64,000 nt of DNA from OLB9 sp041392785 (GCA_041392785.1 JAWKLK010000003.1:1-64000); one strand, 5' to 3'; counted from the stretch's first letter, positions 19,211 through 28,348 are shown. A program made the numbers and translations. Notes: generated by a model from the sequence alone, not told the origin.

Positions 19211-19341
19211 TGATGCTTCAACTTGTAAACAACTACCATGCTTTGTGGAAAATCTGTCAAGGCTGGCGACATAGGAGCCATTCATTTTAGCCTTTACTGA
19301 TTTGGAACAAAGCATACCTTTGTTTTCAAGTTGAAGCATCA
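19211..19341. repeat. 15-bp inverted repeat pair inside the IS tail
   Basis: tgatgcttcaacttg at 19211-19225 and its exact reverse complement caagttgaagcatca at 19327-19341, 101 bp apart. The pair lies in the non-transposase part of the IS. A 74-codon minus-strand frame (19139-19363) spans it but has no recognisable similarity. It could be a remnant of a second small element or a structured RNA. Confidence 0.6.
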
Positions 19342-19372
19342 TGTTCTGGACTCTTGCGCTCATACGTCTGAC

Positions 19373-20623
19373 TTATCTGATATGTTGATTGACTACTTCT
19401 GGATATAAATACATGATTTCTCTTTGTATTGATTTCCAATTATTCGCTGTTCTCCGCCAAGATTTTTCATTGTGCATCAGGGATAGATATATCTGTTTTA
19501 GCAACGCTGTTTCCGATACCCAGGCAGCTTTGCCTTTTACGATTTTTCTAATGATTCTATGAAGTGCCTCCACAGGGTTGGTTGTGTATATCATCCTGCG
19601 TATGTGTGTGCCAAAGTTCATGAATGCCATGAGTTCTTCCCATGATTGCTCCCATTGTTCTACTACGTATTTGTATCTTTCACCCCATTGTTCTTTGAAC
19701 AGTTCGAAGGCCGATAGGGCTGCTTCCTCAGTAGGTGCGCTATATACTTTCCTTAGCGAAGCTACTACTTTTTTCGCATCCTTATCGTCCACATATTTCA
19801 TTGAACTTCTTACTTGGTGGACTATACATTTTTGAATAATACCTCTTGGATATTCTTCCTGGATCGTCTGTGAAAATCCCTTCAGATTATCTGTGCATAT
19901 CACAAGAATGTCTTCAACGCCTCGCTTTTTCAGGTCTTGTAATACCAATCCCCAATTGTGGGCTCCCTCACTTTGGTTGATGTACAAGCCTAGTAAGTCC
20001 CTGTTGCCTGCCCAATCTACCGAATACACCGTATAAAATGCCCTAGTACTATACACGCCTTCATGCCGCACCTTAAAATGTATCGCATCCAGATATACAA
20101 TGGGATAAAATGATAGCAATGGCCGAGTTTTCCACGCTTCAATCTCGGGCAATACATTGTCCGTAATTTGAGATATCTTCCCCACTGATATTTCTATCCC
20201 ATAGATCTTTTGTATCAATCTTCGTACATCCTCAACAGAATTGCCTTGTGCGTATAAAGCGATGATTTGTTCATCGATGCCGCTATGGAGTTCCCTTTCT
20301 CGTTTACCTATCAGTTCAGGCTCGAAGTTGAATTCCTATCTCTGGGTGTGTACCTCGATAGGGCCACTTTGTGTGATGACCTGTTTCTTCGTATATCCAT
20401 TCCGCTTATTGCTCTTACCCATGTTCAATTCATCTGCTATATGATGATCGACTTCACCCTCCAACATTTTATTGACCATGTTTTGTAACAGCTCACTAAA
20501 CGGACTCCTGTCTCCAAACAAGGACTCTTTTGAATAGAGTCGTTGTTTCATCCTTTCGTAAAGCGCTATCGCTTCTAACTTTTCTTTTTCTTCTTTATTC
20601 ATTTTGCAAAGATAGATAGACAC
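19373..20623 (-). pseudogene. IS256/mutator-family transposase, frameshifted
   Basis: The 5' part (20623-20336) encodes the N-terminal region (MNKEEKEKLEAIALYERM, EGEVDHHIADELNMG, RNGYTKK). The 3' part (20218-19373, continuous in frame back to about 20335) encodes the DDE catalytic region: VYLDAIHFKVR, VICTDNLKGFSQ, CIVHQVRSSMKY and NPVEALHRIIRK. The parts are in the same frame but separated by a TAG near 20333. The likely ancestral reading VHTPRDRNSTFEPEL is recovered by restoring two bases in the run acacaccc and one T in acttcg. The damage is therefore a 2-bp plus a 1-bp deletion about 20 bp apart, net three bases, leaving a local scrambled segment with a stop. The D residues of the DDE triad are intact. 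Confidence 0.85.
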
Positions 20624-20641
20624 ACTTTATTGAACAGTCTC
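20618..20641. repeat. IS right terminal inverted repeat
   Basis: Right end of the element; reads GAGACTGTTCAATAAAGTGT on the opposite strand and matches the left end over the inner 18 bases. Confidence 0.85.
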
Positions 20642-20649
20642 CTACCTGA
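20642..20649. repeat. Target-site duplication, right copy
   Basis: Second copy of ctacctga, directly after the right inverted repeat. Confidence 0.8.
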
Positions 20650-21237
20650 CAGACCATATTTTCACCCCATTGTGTACAAATAAGAAATTTTTCAGGCCAG
20701 CACATTTGCTTAAGCACAAACTTCGTTATGCTTCTGGCATAAATCTTACCCAGAGCTTCATACTCAGACCAAGTATCATCGATTTCTCGATTGAATTGAT
20801 ATCTTTCCAAAAAGATTTTCTCCTTAAGTATATAAGATTCTCCTGCTGTTGTTTGATTTTTTATTATATAATCTCCTGATGACGCAATATTCACAGTTTC
20901 TATACCTGAAGAGGTAATAGTTATTGTTTTTTCCCTTGTGATACATTTGCGAGCATATACTTTTGTTACTTTCTTATACAAGGTGCCATCTTTTTTCAAC
21001 CACGCGACGATTTCTTCAACACGATCCTGAGTCAATAAGACAGGTAATGATTTGAGATGCTCAGAATATTTCTTTTTATGTAAAGACATTCTATGTAAAC
21101 TGAAATACATACAAATATTAAAAAAAATTTCAGAAAAAAATAAGTTTTTTAAACAAAAAACCTTGCATTACATAAGAGTAAATTTATTGAATTAAATTAA
21201 CGATATCAAGCCAAAACATGAATCAGAAAAAAATTGA

Positions 21238-21282
21238 TTTGAAAAGTAATACACGATTTTATTATAATATCAACTTTTCAAA
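21238..21282. repeat. Inverted repeat in the guaA upstream region
   Basis: TTTGAAAAGT (21238-21247) and its exact reverse complement ACTTTTCAAA (21273-21282) with a 25-nt spacer, about 115 bp before guaA. It could be an operator or the terminus of an RNA. The 287-bp gap between the PGDYG-like gene and guaA holds no other gene that I can see. I do not recognise a purine riboswitch core here. Confidence 0.4.
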
Positions 21283-21385
21283 CCCATTGTTTGTATACAT
21301 TAGAATTTTATTGTATTATGAATTGGGTTAAAGCACTACACGATGCCTTTTCAATTATTTCACTTTTCATTTATTGTGAAAATTG

Positions 21386-21393
21386 TACCTTTG
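21386..21393 (+). promoter_or_regulatory. -7 promoter element of guaA
   Basis: TACCTTTG is an exact TAnnTTTG match only 4 bp before ATG 21398. Transcription would start at or just after that codon, so the mRNA would be nearly leaderless or translation would begin at the next ATG (21407). Confidence 0.55.
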
Positions 21394-21397
21394 CCCA

Positions 21398-22927
21398 ATG
21401 AATGATATGGTAATAATTTTAGATTTTGGCTCGCAATACACACAACTGATAGCCAGAAGGTTGCGAGATCTAGATGTCTACTGCGAAATCCAACCCTATA
21501 ACAAGCCTTTTTCATTAGACACTGCTAAGGCCCTTATCTTGTCAGGTAGCCCAGCATCTGTTCACGATACCGCTAGTCTCCAAATCGATATATCAAATGT
21601 GATAGGCAAGATTCCTATATTATCTATTTGTTACGGAGCACAATATATTGCACATGTCTCCGGCGGTAAAGTCGAGAGGTCTCAAGTAAGGGAGTATGGC
21701 AGAGCATCCATGCAATATCATTCAAACGATCCCCTATTTAAAGATATACCAGATGCACATCAAATTTGGATGTCGCATGGAGATTCTATTACGTCACTTC
21801 CTGAAGATTTCGCATTACTCGCCACCTCATCAGATATAATTGCTGCATATAAAGTTGGCAATCTACCAGTTGAAAATCCAACTTATGGTATTCAGTTTCA
21901 TCCGGAGGTCACACATAGTCCATTTGGAAAAGATGTACTCCGAAACTTCATAGAAATAGCAGGTATTACTCGCAATTGGGATGCTTCAAACATCATCCAT
22001 CAATCCATAGATATGATACGGGCATTGGTAGGCAATGATCATGTCTTGATGGGTTTATCAGGAGGCGTAGACTCAACCGTGGCAGCTATGTTGATAAAAG
22101 AAGCGATCGGTGAACGGTTACAGTGTATTTTTGTAGACAATGGACTTTTAAGAAAAAATGAATTCAACCAAGTCCTGCATTCTTACGAAGATATGGGTCT
22201 CAATATAAAAGGTGTAAAAGCACAAGATCTATTTTTATCGAGACTTAAGGGTATTTCTGATCCAGAAGCCAAACGCAAATCCATAGGTAAAACCTTCATC
22301 GATGTCTTTGAAGCGGAAGCAAAATCATTACCAAAAGTCAAGTGGTTGGGACAAGGTACCATCTATCCCGATGTCATTGAGTCAGTATCTGTACATGGTC
22401 CATCTGTTACAATCAAGTCCCATCATAATGTAGGTGGCTTACCAGAAAAACTACATTTAAAATTGGTGGAACCATTACGATTGTTGTTCAAAGATGAAGT
22501 ACGAAGAGTGGGCAAAAGCTTACAAATTTCTGATGATTTATTACAGAGACATCCGTATCCAGGTCCTGGATTGGGCATTAGAATTTTGGGAGAAGTGACC
22601 GAAGATAAAGTAAAACTTTGCCAGGAGGCAGATGCTATTTTTATAGATAAACTTAAATCATCTGGTTGGTATCAAAAGGTGTGGCAATCAGGAGCAATTT
22701 TGCTTCCTGTCCAGTCAGTGGGCGTCATGGGTGATGAAAGAACATACGAATCTACCATCGCTTTGCGTTGTGTAAATTCTATTGATGGTATGACAGCTGA
22801 ATGGAGTGCGCTACCACACGAGTTGCTTGCAGAAATCTCATCAGAAATAATCAATAAAGTAAAAGGAATAAATAGAGTAGTTTATGATATCAGTACCAAA
22901 CCACCGGCTACTATTGAGTGGGAATAA
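21398..22927 (+). CDS. guaA: GMP synthase (glutamine-hydrolysing)
   Basis: This enzyme of about 509 residues converts XMP to GMP using glutamine and ATP. The glutamine amidotransferase domain comes first, with ILDFGSQYTQLIARR, a nucleophile Cys in SICYGAQYIA and the HPEV His/Glu. Then comes the ATP pyrophosphatase domain with P-loop LMGLSGGVDSTVAA, and the C-terminal dimerisation domain ending in IEWE. I prefer ATG 21398 (MNDMVIIL) or ATG 21407 over a TTG at 21383, because the TTG lies inside the spacer and promoter element. Its 3' end overlaps a lipoprotein gene by 44 bp. Confidence 0.95.
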   Translation: MNDMVIILDFGSQYTQLIARRLRDLDVYCEIQPYNKPFSLDTAKALILSGSPASVHDTASLQIDISNVIGKIPILSICYGAQYIAHVSGGKVERSQVREYGRASMQYHSNDPLFKDIPDAHQIWMSHGDSITSLPEDFALLATSSDIIAAYKVGNLPVENPTYGIQFHPEVTHSPFGKDVLRNFIEIAGITRNWDASNIIHQSIDMIRALVGNDHVLMGLSGGVDSTVAAMLIKEAIGERLQCIFVDNGLLRKNEFNQVLHSYEDMGLNIKGVKAQDLFLSRLKGISDPEAKRKSIGKTFIDVFEAEAKSLPKVKWLGQGTIYPDVIESVSVHGPSVTIKSHHNVGGLPEKLHLKLVEPLRLLFKDEVRRVGKSLQISDDLLQRHPYPGPGLGIRILGEVTEDKVKLCQEADAIFIDKLKSSGWYQKVWQSGAILLPVQSVGVMGDERTYESTIALRCVNSIDGMTAEWSALPHELLAEISSEIINKVKGINRVVYDISTKPPATIEWE

Positions 22928-24332
22928 TTTTCTTTGGATTCTAGGTCTTGTTTTTCTTGGATGGAGCAGTTGCACCCCGTTAAAATCTACTGCTAAACCT
23001 AAGCCGGGAGTACAGATTATTACGCCTGACAAAACACCTAAACCTGAAACTAAAACCCAGCCAGAAAAATCCACTCCCACGCCATCACATGCTACTACAA
23101 AAGAAGTCAAAATTTCAGCTGTTGACACCATTCACCTTATTGAAAAACAAGAATCTGTTCCTCCTATCACTGTAAAACCAAAGAAAACTACAAAATATAC
23201 TGAAGGTCTTAATCTAAAATCAAAGTATCACATCAAGTTATTACTTCCATTGGAATCAAATAGAGGTTTAGTAGGCGGTAACCAACAAAGATTTGTGCAT
23301 TTCTATGCTGGTGTTTTGAAAGCCTTAGAAGTATTGGATGATAGAGGATATAAATTTACAATAGATGTCATAGATACACAAGAAGGCACCTATAAAGTCA
23401 ATGCAAATGTATCAAATATATTAAGCGATAGTACCGATTTGATTATTGGACCGTTCGAAAGGGATGATGTGAAATTGATATCAGAAGAAGCCAAGAAAAA
23501 AGGCATTCCCGTCATGTCACCTTGGCAAACTAGTACAAAAATAACCTTAGAAAATCCTTGGTACATCCAATTAAAGCCTAATCTAAAGGAACATTTCGTC
23601 AAACTAGCTGAGGTTTGTAGTAAAGAGTTTAATGAAGGAGAAGTTGCTATTGTAGGTATCAATAATAAAGAAACGAATGCATGGATAAATTACTTCCAAG
23701 AGTCAATAAAAAAGAAACGAGGACAATCATCAAAGAATTTCTTTACGACTTATTTTGTCACAAATGACAGTCTCATTAATGCACCATCAGCATTTTACAG
23801 ATTGTTCAGTAATCCAAAGATTAAAGCTGTACTATTGCCAAATTATTCTTTTAATGACGAAGATTTTGTATATCAGGTTTTGAGAAAACTCATGGCTGAA
23901 AAAGGAAATAATCCATTGGTTGTGTATGGCATGCCTTTATTGATAGAATCTGAAAAAATTGATTTTGACTTCTATCATGCTTTAAATATGAGAATTGTAA
24001 CTTCAGATTACATTGACTTAAATACAAGTGAAATACGTGAATTCAGAAGACAATTTTTGAATATATACGGTGAGATACCACTACAAGACGCACTCAAAGG
24101 ATATGCAGTGATGATGTTAGCAGGTGAAAGCCTAACCGACTATGGCACTAATTTTCAATCTTACATAGCAAACAAAGATATCTCCTATTTGCAAACTATT
24201 TTTAATATTCAGAAAGCAACATCAGAAAATTTCGAAAATGACACTACCGTCAGGGATGCCTTAGATTACTATGAAAATAAGCATCTAGACATTATTGAGT
24301 TTAAAGGCACAGGTTTTGTCAAAAGATATTAA
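22884..24332 (+). CDS. Lipoprotein with periplasmic ligand-binding (LivK/LppC-like) fold
   Basis: This 482-residue protein begins with a hydrophobic signal (LWILGLVFLGWSS) and a probable lipidated C30. A Pro/Thr/Lys-rich linker (about 36-100) follows, then a type I periplasmic-binding-like domain with IKLLLPLESNRG, FYAGVLKALEVL, DLIIGPFERDDV and PVMSPWQTSTKI. Such domains bind amino acids or peptidoglycan-related ligands, and the linker layout recalls penicillin-binding-protein activators. No ABC transporter genes are nearby, so solute import is less likely. The start at 22884 lies within guaA; a TTG at 22914 is an alternative that would still keep the signal peptide. Confidence 0.75.
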   Translation: MISVPNHRLLLSGNNFLWILGLVFLGWSSCTPLKSTAKPKPGVQIITPDKTPKPETKTQPEKSTPTPSHATTKEVKISAVDTIHLIEKQESVPPITVKPKKTTKYTEGLNLKSKYHIKLLLPLESNRGLVGGNQQRFVHFYAGVLKALEVLDDRGYKFTIDVIDTQEGTYKVNANVSNILSDSTDLIIGPFERDDVKLISEEAKKKGIPVMSPWQTSTKITLENPWYIQLKPNLKEHFVKLAEVCSKEFNEGEVAIVGINNKETNAWINYFQESIKKKRGQSSKNFFTTYFVTNDSLINAPSAFYRLFSNPKIKAVLLPNYSFNDEDFVYQVLRKLMAEKGNNPLVVYGMPLLIESEKIDFDFYHALNMRIVTSDYIDLNTSEIREFRRQFLNIYGEIPLQDALKGYAVMMLAGESLTDYGTNFQSYIANKDISYLQTIFNIQKATSENFENDTTVRDALDYYENKHLDIIEFKGTGFVKRY

Positions 24333-24960
24333 TCAACAGCGCTCGTCTTTTTTACTGCCAGATAGAGAAGAAAAACTTAAACGAGCCGCCGCCAATAGAC
24401 AACATGATCTTACGGTCATCCTTGAAAATGTCCATGACCCACATAATATTGGAGCGGTATTGCGTTCATGTGATGCCGTAGGAATTTCCGAAATTTATGT
24501 GATTGTATCTGAAAATTTTATATCAACCAAAGAGAAGTACATCGGAAGAAATAGCGCTTCCGGATCAAAAAAATGGGTTGAAATTCATTTTTTTACCGAC
24601 TTACAATTGTGTATCAATGAAGTCAGAAAAAAATATGACCAAATCTTCGGAACCCATTTGAGTGCAGAGTCACATTCATTGTATGATCTTAATCTTGCCA
24701 ATTCTATAGCTTTAATGTTTGGGAATGAACATGCAGGATTATCAGATGAAGCTTTAAATCTCTTAGATGGAAATTTCATCATCCCCCAATTCGGATTGGT
24801 ACAATCTCTCAATATTTCTGTCGCGTGCGCCATCAGCATTTTCGAAGCTATGCGCCAAAGAATCTTGATCGGAGCCTATAACAATGTGTTTGATACCAAT
24901 GACCCCAATCATGCCCAAGCACTAGATCATTTTCTTTCTAAACAATTTCCTAGAATTTGA
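24295..24960 (+). CDS. SpoU/TrmH-family tRNA or rRNA 2'-O-methyltransferase
   Basis: This protein of about 221 residues is a SPOUT methyltransferase that transfers methyl from SAM to a ribose 2'-OH. All three SpoU motifs are visible: NVHDPHNIGAVLRSCDAVG (motif 1), LMFGNEHAGLSDEAL (motif 2) and IPQFGLVQSLNISVACAI (motif 3). The sequence suits TrmH (tRNA Gm18), but the exact RNA target is not fixed by motifs. The frame opens with TTG at 24295, 38 bp inside the preceding lipoprotein gene; a slightly later start is possible. Confidence 0.88.
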   Translation: MSLKAQVLSKDINQQRSSFLLPDREEKLKRAAANRQHDLTVILENVHDPHNIGAVLRSCDAVGISEIYVIVSENFISTKEKYIGRNSASGSKKWVEIHFFTDLQLCINEVRKKYDQIFGTHLSAESHSLYDLNLANSIALMFGNEHAGLSDEALNLLDGNFIIPQFGLVQSLNISVACAISIFEAMRQRILIGAYNNVFDTNDPNHAQALDHFLSKQFPRI

Positions 24961-25099
24961 AAACTAGATTTTGGCATACACTTAATTATACTATCACGTA
25001 AAATAGCCTTTTTTTAACGCATATTAGGGTCAAAAAATGCTTCAAAATAGTTCAAATTGGTGACTTTCTAATAAGTGTAATTTGCCTTAACTACACTTT

Positions 25100-25876
25100 C
25101 TAAATTTGATTTAACATCATAGATACTTCTTTATGGGCAAATGACCGCAATGTGCCATTCTGCTCCAAAATGACAAGGTTCCCTAATGCATCGACTTCTT
25201 GCACCTGACCAAAAAACTGAACATTATTATTGTCTTTAAAAAGCATCCACTGTCCTACACCAAACAATTTTTGATGATACGCTGAGATAACCATATCAAA
25301 CTCCCCATCATATAATTGCTGATACCAAAATGCAAGGTTATCTCTCAATATGGTTATTATTTCTTGGACATCAAACTTCTTTCCTGTGGTAGCCAACATA
25401 GTGGTGGCACTACTTAATGATTCTGGAAACTGAGATTCGTTTATATTGATACCGATACCAACTATACTGTGCGAAATACCACTTCCTTTAAAAGTATTTT
25501 CGATTAAAATTCCAGAAATCTTTTTATTGCCCACTAATATATCATTGGGCCATTTGATAAAAACATCTTCAGATAAAAATTCCGAAATGGTGTTTTGAAC
25601 TGCTAAGGCAATTGCTTTATTAAAGGTAGTGAGATGCGATCCTGTTAGCCAACTCGGGTTCAAAACAATAGAAATTAAAACATTTTTACCTGCACTACTA
25701 AACCATTTACTGCCAAAATGTCCTTTGCCACCTGTCTGAAAGTCAGTTTTTATTAAGGTACCCTCCAAAACTGTTGTAGTCTGAAGTAGTTTTGATGCAT
25801 AATTATTGGTAGAATCCACTTCATTTAAGTGAATTATTGGAGAATTTATAAAATTAATATGGTTCTTTTGCAACAT
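25100..25876 (-). CDS. birA: Biotin--[acetyl-CoA carboxylase] ligase
   Basis: This 258-residue enzyme attaches biotin to the biotin carboxyl carrier protein via biotinyl-AMP. Visible motifs are EVDSTNNYASKLL near residue 19, TGGKGHFGSKWFSS in place of the usual GRGRxGRxW loop, IKWPNDILVGNKKISGIL and GIGININ. It lacks the N-terminal helix-turn-helix of E. coli BirA, so it is a ligase without the repressor function. It is divergent from rsfS, an order I recall in other Bacteroidota. Confidence 0.92.
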   Translation of the reverse strand: MLQKNHINFINSPIIHLNEVDSTNNYASKLLQTTTVLEGTLIKTDFQTGGKGHFGSKWFSSAGKNVLISIVLNPSWLTGSHLTTFNKAIALAVQNTISEFLSEDVFIKWPNDILVGNKKISGILIENTFKGSGISHSIVGIGININESQFPESLSSATTMLATTGKKFDVQEIITILRDNLAFWYQQLYDGEFDMVISAYHQKLFGVGQWMLFKDNNNVQFFGQVQEVDALGNLVILEQNGTLRSFAHKEVSMMLNQI

Positions 25877-25902
25877 GGAATAAAAATTGTTGCAAATAAG
25901 CG

Positions 25903-25910
25903 TAACTTTG
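25903..25910 (+). promoter_or_regulatory. -7 element of rsfS/ftsH promoter
   Basis: TAACTTTG exactly matches TAnnTTTG, in the gap between divergent birA and rsfS. A TTG occurs 13 bp upstream, shorter than the usual 19-bp spacing. Confidence 0.45.
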
Positions 25911-25967
25911 CGGTAACTTCATAAGTTTTTGACCATAAAGTTTTTTACATATTCAAAAAAATAGAAT

Positions 25968-26351
25968 TTGAACATTAACACATTAATTCCAAAAGATCCT
26001 TCAATACATGAAATGAATGATCTTATTGTAGACGCTATTCAAGATATCAAAGGAAAAAGAATAATTAAACTTGATCTCACAAAATTAGATGATGCTCCAG
26101 CGAAATTTTTTATTATTTGTGAAGGAGAATCCACCACTCAAGTAAAAGCTATTTCTGAACGAATCCAACAAAAAATCAAAGAAACCTACCAAATAAGACC
26201 AAATCATACGGAAGGTGTAGATGGGTCTAAATGGGTTTTGGTCGATTATTTCGACACAATAGTCCATGTATTTTATCCCGAAACACGACATTTTTATGAA
26301 ATAGAGGAACTATGGGGCGATGCTTCGATCACAACCTACGAAGACGATTGA
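25968..26351 (+). CDS. rsfS: Ribosome silencing factor RsfS
   Basis: This protein of about 127 residues belongs to the RsfS/Iojap family, which binds ribosomal protein uL14 and blocks subunit joining when nutrients are scarce. The family core is clear: DAPAKFFIICEGESTTQVKA, then GSKWVLVDYFDTIVHVFYPE and FYEIEELWGD. The frame opens with TTG at 25968; ATG at 26013 (MNDLIVDAI) gives a start more like that of typical family members and may be the true one. ftsH follows 65 bp later. Confidence 0.9.
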   Translation: MNINTLIPKDPSIHEMNDLIVDAIQDIKGKRIIKLDLTKLDDAPAKFFIICEGESTTQVKAISERIQQKIKETYQIRPNHTEGVDGSKWVLVDYFDTIVHVFYPETRHFYEIEELWGDASITTYEDD

Positions 26352-26416
26352 ACGCTTTGTAAAACTACTTTACCCATCTTTGTGTTATAACCCAATATTA
26401 ATTTTGAATTTTTATA

Positions 26417-28348
26417 ATGGAAGATAAAAAAGAACAAAAACCAAATAACAATCCGACTAAATTTAATATTAATTCTTATTGGATTTATGGATTGCTTATA
26501 TTAGGATTTTTAGCCATTAATTATTATGTCAGCATCAATTCGGAGGTAAAATCTATTGATTTGATTGACTTCGAAAAAATGGCACAAGGTGATGAAATTG
26601 ATCGAATAGAAATTATTAATAAGGATTTGGTCAATGTCTATGTAAAAAAGGACATCATTGATAAAAAATATCCCGAATTAAAACAAAGTAAGATGTACGG
26701 ATACAATCCACATTTTACATTCAGGATAGGTGATATCGGCGTATTTGAGGAGAAACTAGATGAGTTAAGTAAATCAGGTCATTCTGTGTCTTATACTTTA
26801 CGCCAAGAAACAAATTATCTAGCGCAAATCATAGGTTGGATTTTACCTTTCGCTCTTTTGCTTGGTGTATGGTTATTTATCATGCGTCGTATGAGTGGTG
26901 CATCAGGTGGCCCTGGCGGTCAAATATTTAATATTGGTAAAAGCAAGGCCACCCTTTTTGACCAAAATACCAAAGTCAATGTCACTTTTGCTGATGTAGC
27001 AGGTTTGAATGAAGCAAAAGTGGAAGTCATGGAAGTTGTAGATTTTCTTAAAAATCCTAAAAAATATACTTCACTCGGTGGTAAAATACCAAAAGGAGTT
27101 CTTTTAGTTGGTCCTCCAGGTACAGGTAAAACTCTCCTGGCAAAAGCAGTAGCTGGCGAAGCTGGTGTACCTTTCTTTTCTATTTCAGGATCTGATTTTG
27201 TAGAAATGTTTGTTGGTGTAGGAGCTTCAAGAGTACGTGATTTATTCAGACAAGCGAGAGAAAAGGCGCCTTGCATAGTGTTTATTGATGAAATTGACGC
27301 CATTGGAAGGGCTCGTGGAAGGAATGCTATCCAAGGTGGCAATGATGAAAGAGAAAATACATTGAACCAGCTCTTGGTAGAAATGGATGGCTTCAGTACC
27401 GATAAAGGTGTGATCATGATGGCTGCCACAAACAGACCAGATATTTTGGACACAGCGTTATTGAGACCAGGCAGATTTGATAGACAAATAAGTATCGATG
27501 CACCAGATATCCAAGGAAGAGAAGAAATATTCAAGGTACATCTGCGCAGTATCAAGGTTTCTCCTGATGTGCTACCAAATATCCTTTCGGAAATGACGCC
27601 AGGTTTTGCGGGTGCGGATATAGCAAATATATGTAACGAAGCAGCTTTAATTGCTGCAAGGAGAAATAAATCCGAAGTTGATCTTGATGATTTTAATTAT
27701 GCCTTGGATAGAGTGATCGGTGGTTTAGAGAAAAAGAACAAATTGATTTCTCCCAAAGAAAAGGAAATTATTGCCTACCACGAAGCTGGACACGCTATCT
27801 GTGGATGGTTTCTTGAACATGCAAGTCCTTTGGTCAAAGTCACTATAGTACCTAGAGGCGTTGGGACATTAGGTTATGCACAATATCTTCCTAAAGAAGA
27901 ATACATCATTCGTACAGAACAGTTACTCGACAGAATGTGTATGACCTTGGGAGGTAGAGCAGCTGAAAAAATTGTCTTCAATAAAATTTCTACCGGTGCT
28001 CAAAACGACCTTGACCAAGTCACCAAGATGGCATATGGCATGGTTACAGTCTATGGTATGAATCCTGAGGTAGGAAATGTTTCATTCTATGCTATGTCGC
28101 AGGATCAATTCAATAAGCCTTACTCTAATGAAACAGCAAGACTGATAGATGATGAAGTAAGAAAACTCATAGAAGACCAGTACGAAAGAGCTCAGTCTTT
28201 ATTGATTGAAAAAAGATATGAACTCAATCTTCTTGCTGAAACTCTTTTGGAAAAAGAAGTTTTACTTAAGTCTGATGTAGAAAGACTGATAGGTACTAGG
28301 CCTGTGCCCCTCGATGAGCTGGCAATTCCAAATAAAACGATAGGTTAG
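26417..28348 (+). CDS. ftsH: ATP-dependent zinc metalloprotease FtsH
   Basis: This 643-residue membrane AAA+ protease degrades unassembled membrane proteins and regulators. Two transmembrane helices (about 19-37 and 131-150) bracket a periplasmic domain. The AAA module has Walker A GPPGTGKT at 232-239, Walker B IVFIDEIDAIG and an SRH with NRPDILDTALLRPGRFDRQ. The zinc site HEAGH is at 455-459. The length is standard. The loop after the second helix (GGPGGQIFNIGKSKA) matches FtsH. A strong terminator follows. Confidence 0.97.
   Translation: MEDKKEQKPNNNPTKFNINSYWIYGLLILGFLAINYYVSINSEVKSIDLIDFEKMAQGDEIDRIEIINKDLVNVYVKKDIIDKKYPELKQSKMYGYNPHFTFRIGDIGVFEEKLDELSKSGHSVSYTLRQETNYLAQIIGWILPFALLLGVWLFIMRRMSGASGGPGGQIFNIGKSKATLFDQNTKVNVTFADVAGLNEAKVEVMEVVDFLKNPKKYTSLGGKIPKGVLLVGPPGTGKTLLAKAVAGEAGVPFFSISGSDFVEMFVGVGASRVRDLFRQAREKAPCIVFIDEIDAIGRARGRNAIQGGNDERENTLNQLLVEMDGFSTDKGVIMMAATNRPDILDTALLRPGRFDRQISIDAPDIQGREEIFKVHLRSIKVSPDVLPNILSEMTPGFAGADIANICNEAALIAARRNKSEVDLDDFNYALDRVIGGLEKKNKLISPKEKEIIAYHEAGHAICGWFLEHASPLVKVTIVPRGVGTLGYAQYLPKEEYIIRTEQLLDRMCMTLGGRAAEKIVFNKISTGAQNDLDQVTKMAYGMVTVYGMNPEVGNVSFYAMSQDQFNKPYSNETARLIDDEVRKLIEDQYERAQSLLIEKRYELNLLAETLLEKEVLLKSDVERLIGTRPVPLDELAIPNKTIG

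Larger units (their letters stand above)
19147..20641 (-). mobile_element. IS256-family insertion sequence, 1495 bp, probably inactive
   Basis: The element is bounded by 24-bp terminal inverted repeats. The left is 19147-19170 and the right 20618-20641; the inner 18 bp (GTTCAATAAAGTGTGTCT) match perfectly and the outer 6 bp match at two positions. An 8-bp direct repeat ctacctga flanks both ends. It carries one transposase reading frame on the minus strand, broken by small indels, plus about 200 bp of unexplained DNA between the left repeat and the transposase stop. It landed in a PGDYG-like gene. The intact duplication suggests recent insertion, while the broken transposase suggests it now needs a helper in trans. 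Confidence 0.85.
19047..21110 (-). pseudogene. PGDYG-like gene split by an IS element
   Basis: Two pieces on the minus strand form one reading frame if the IS and one 8-bp target copy are removed. The 5' part is 21110-20642 and the 3' part is 19138-19047; 469 plus 92 nt is exactly 187 codons. The 5' part begins MYFSLHRMSLHKKKYSEHLK (a second Met is at 21089) and contains SGDYIIKNQ...GESYIL. The restored 3' part continues QVGDFLACPLDGSEFYRID and stops at 19047. Both halves show a GDY/F...G-x-x-Y pattern like the PGDYG domain, so the intact protein probably had two such units. Function is unknown. The insertion truncates the last 30 or so residues and adds foreign codons. Confidence 0.75.

Noticed and set aside
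19139..19363. 74-codon frame in the IS tail
   Set aside because: No recognisable similarity and it covers an inverted repeat and the terminal repeat; treated as non-coding.
26920..27555. Minus-strand open frame of 211 codons
   Set aside because: Lies entirely in ftsH, whose AAA motifs are on the plus strand.
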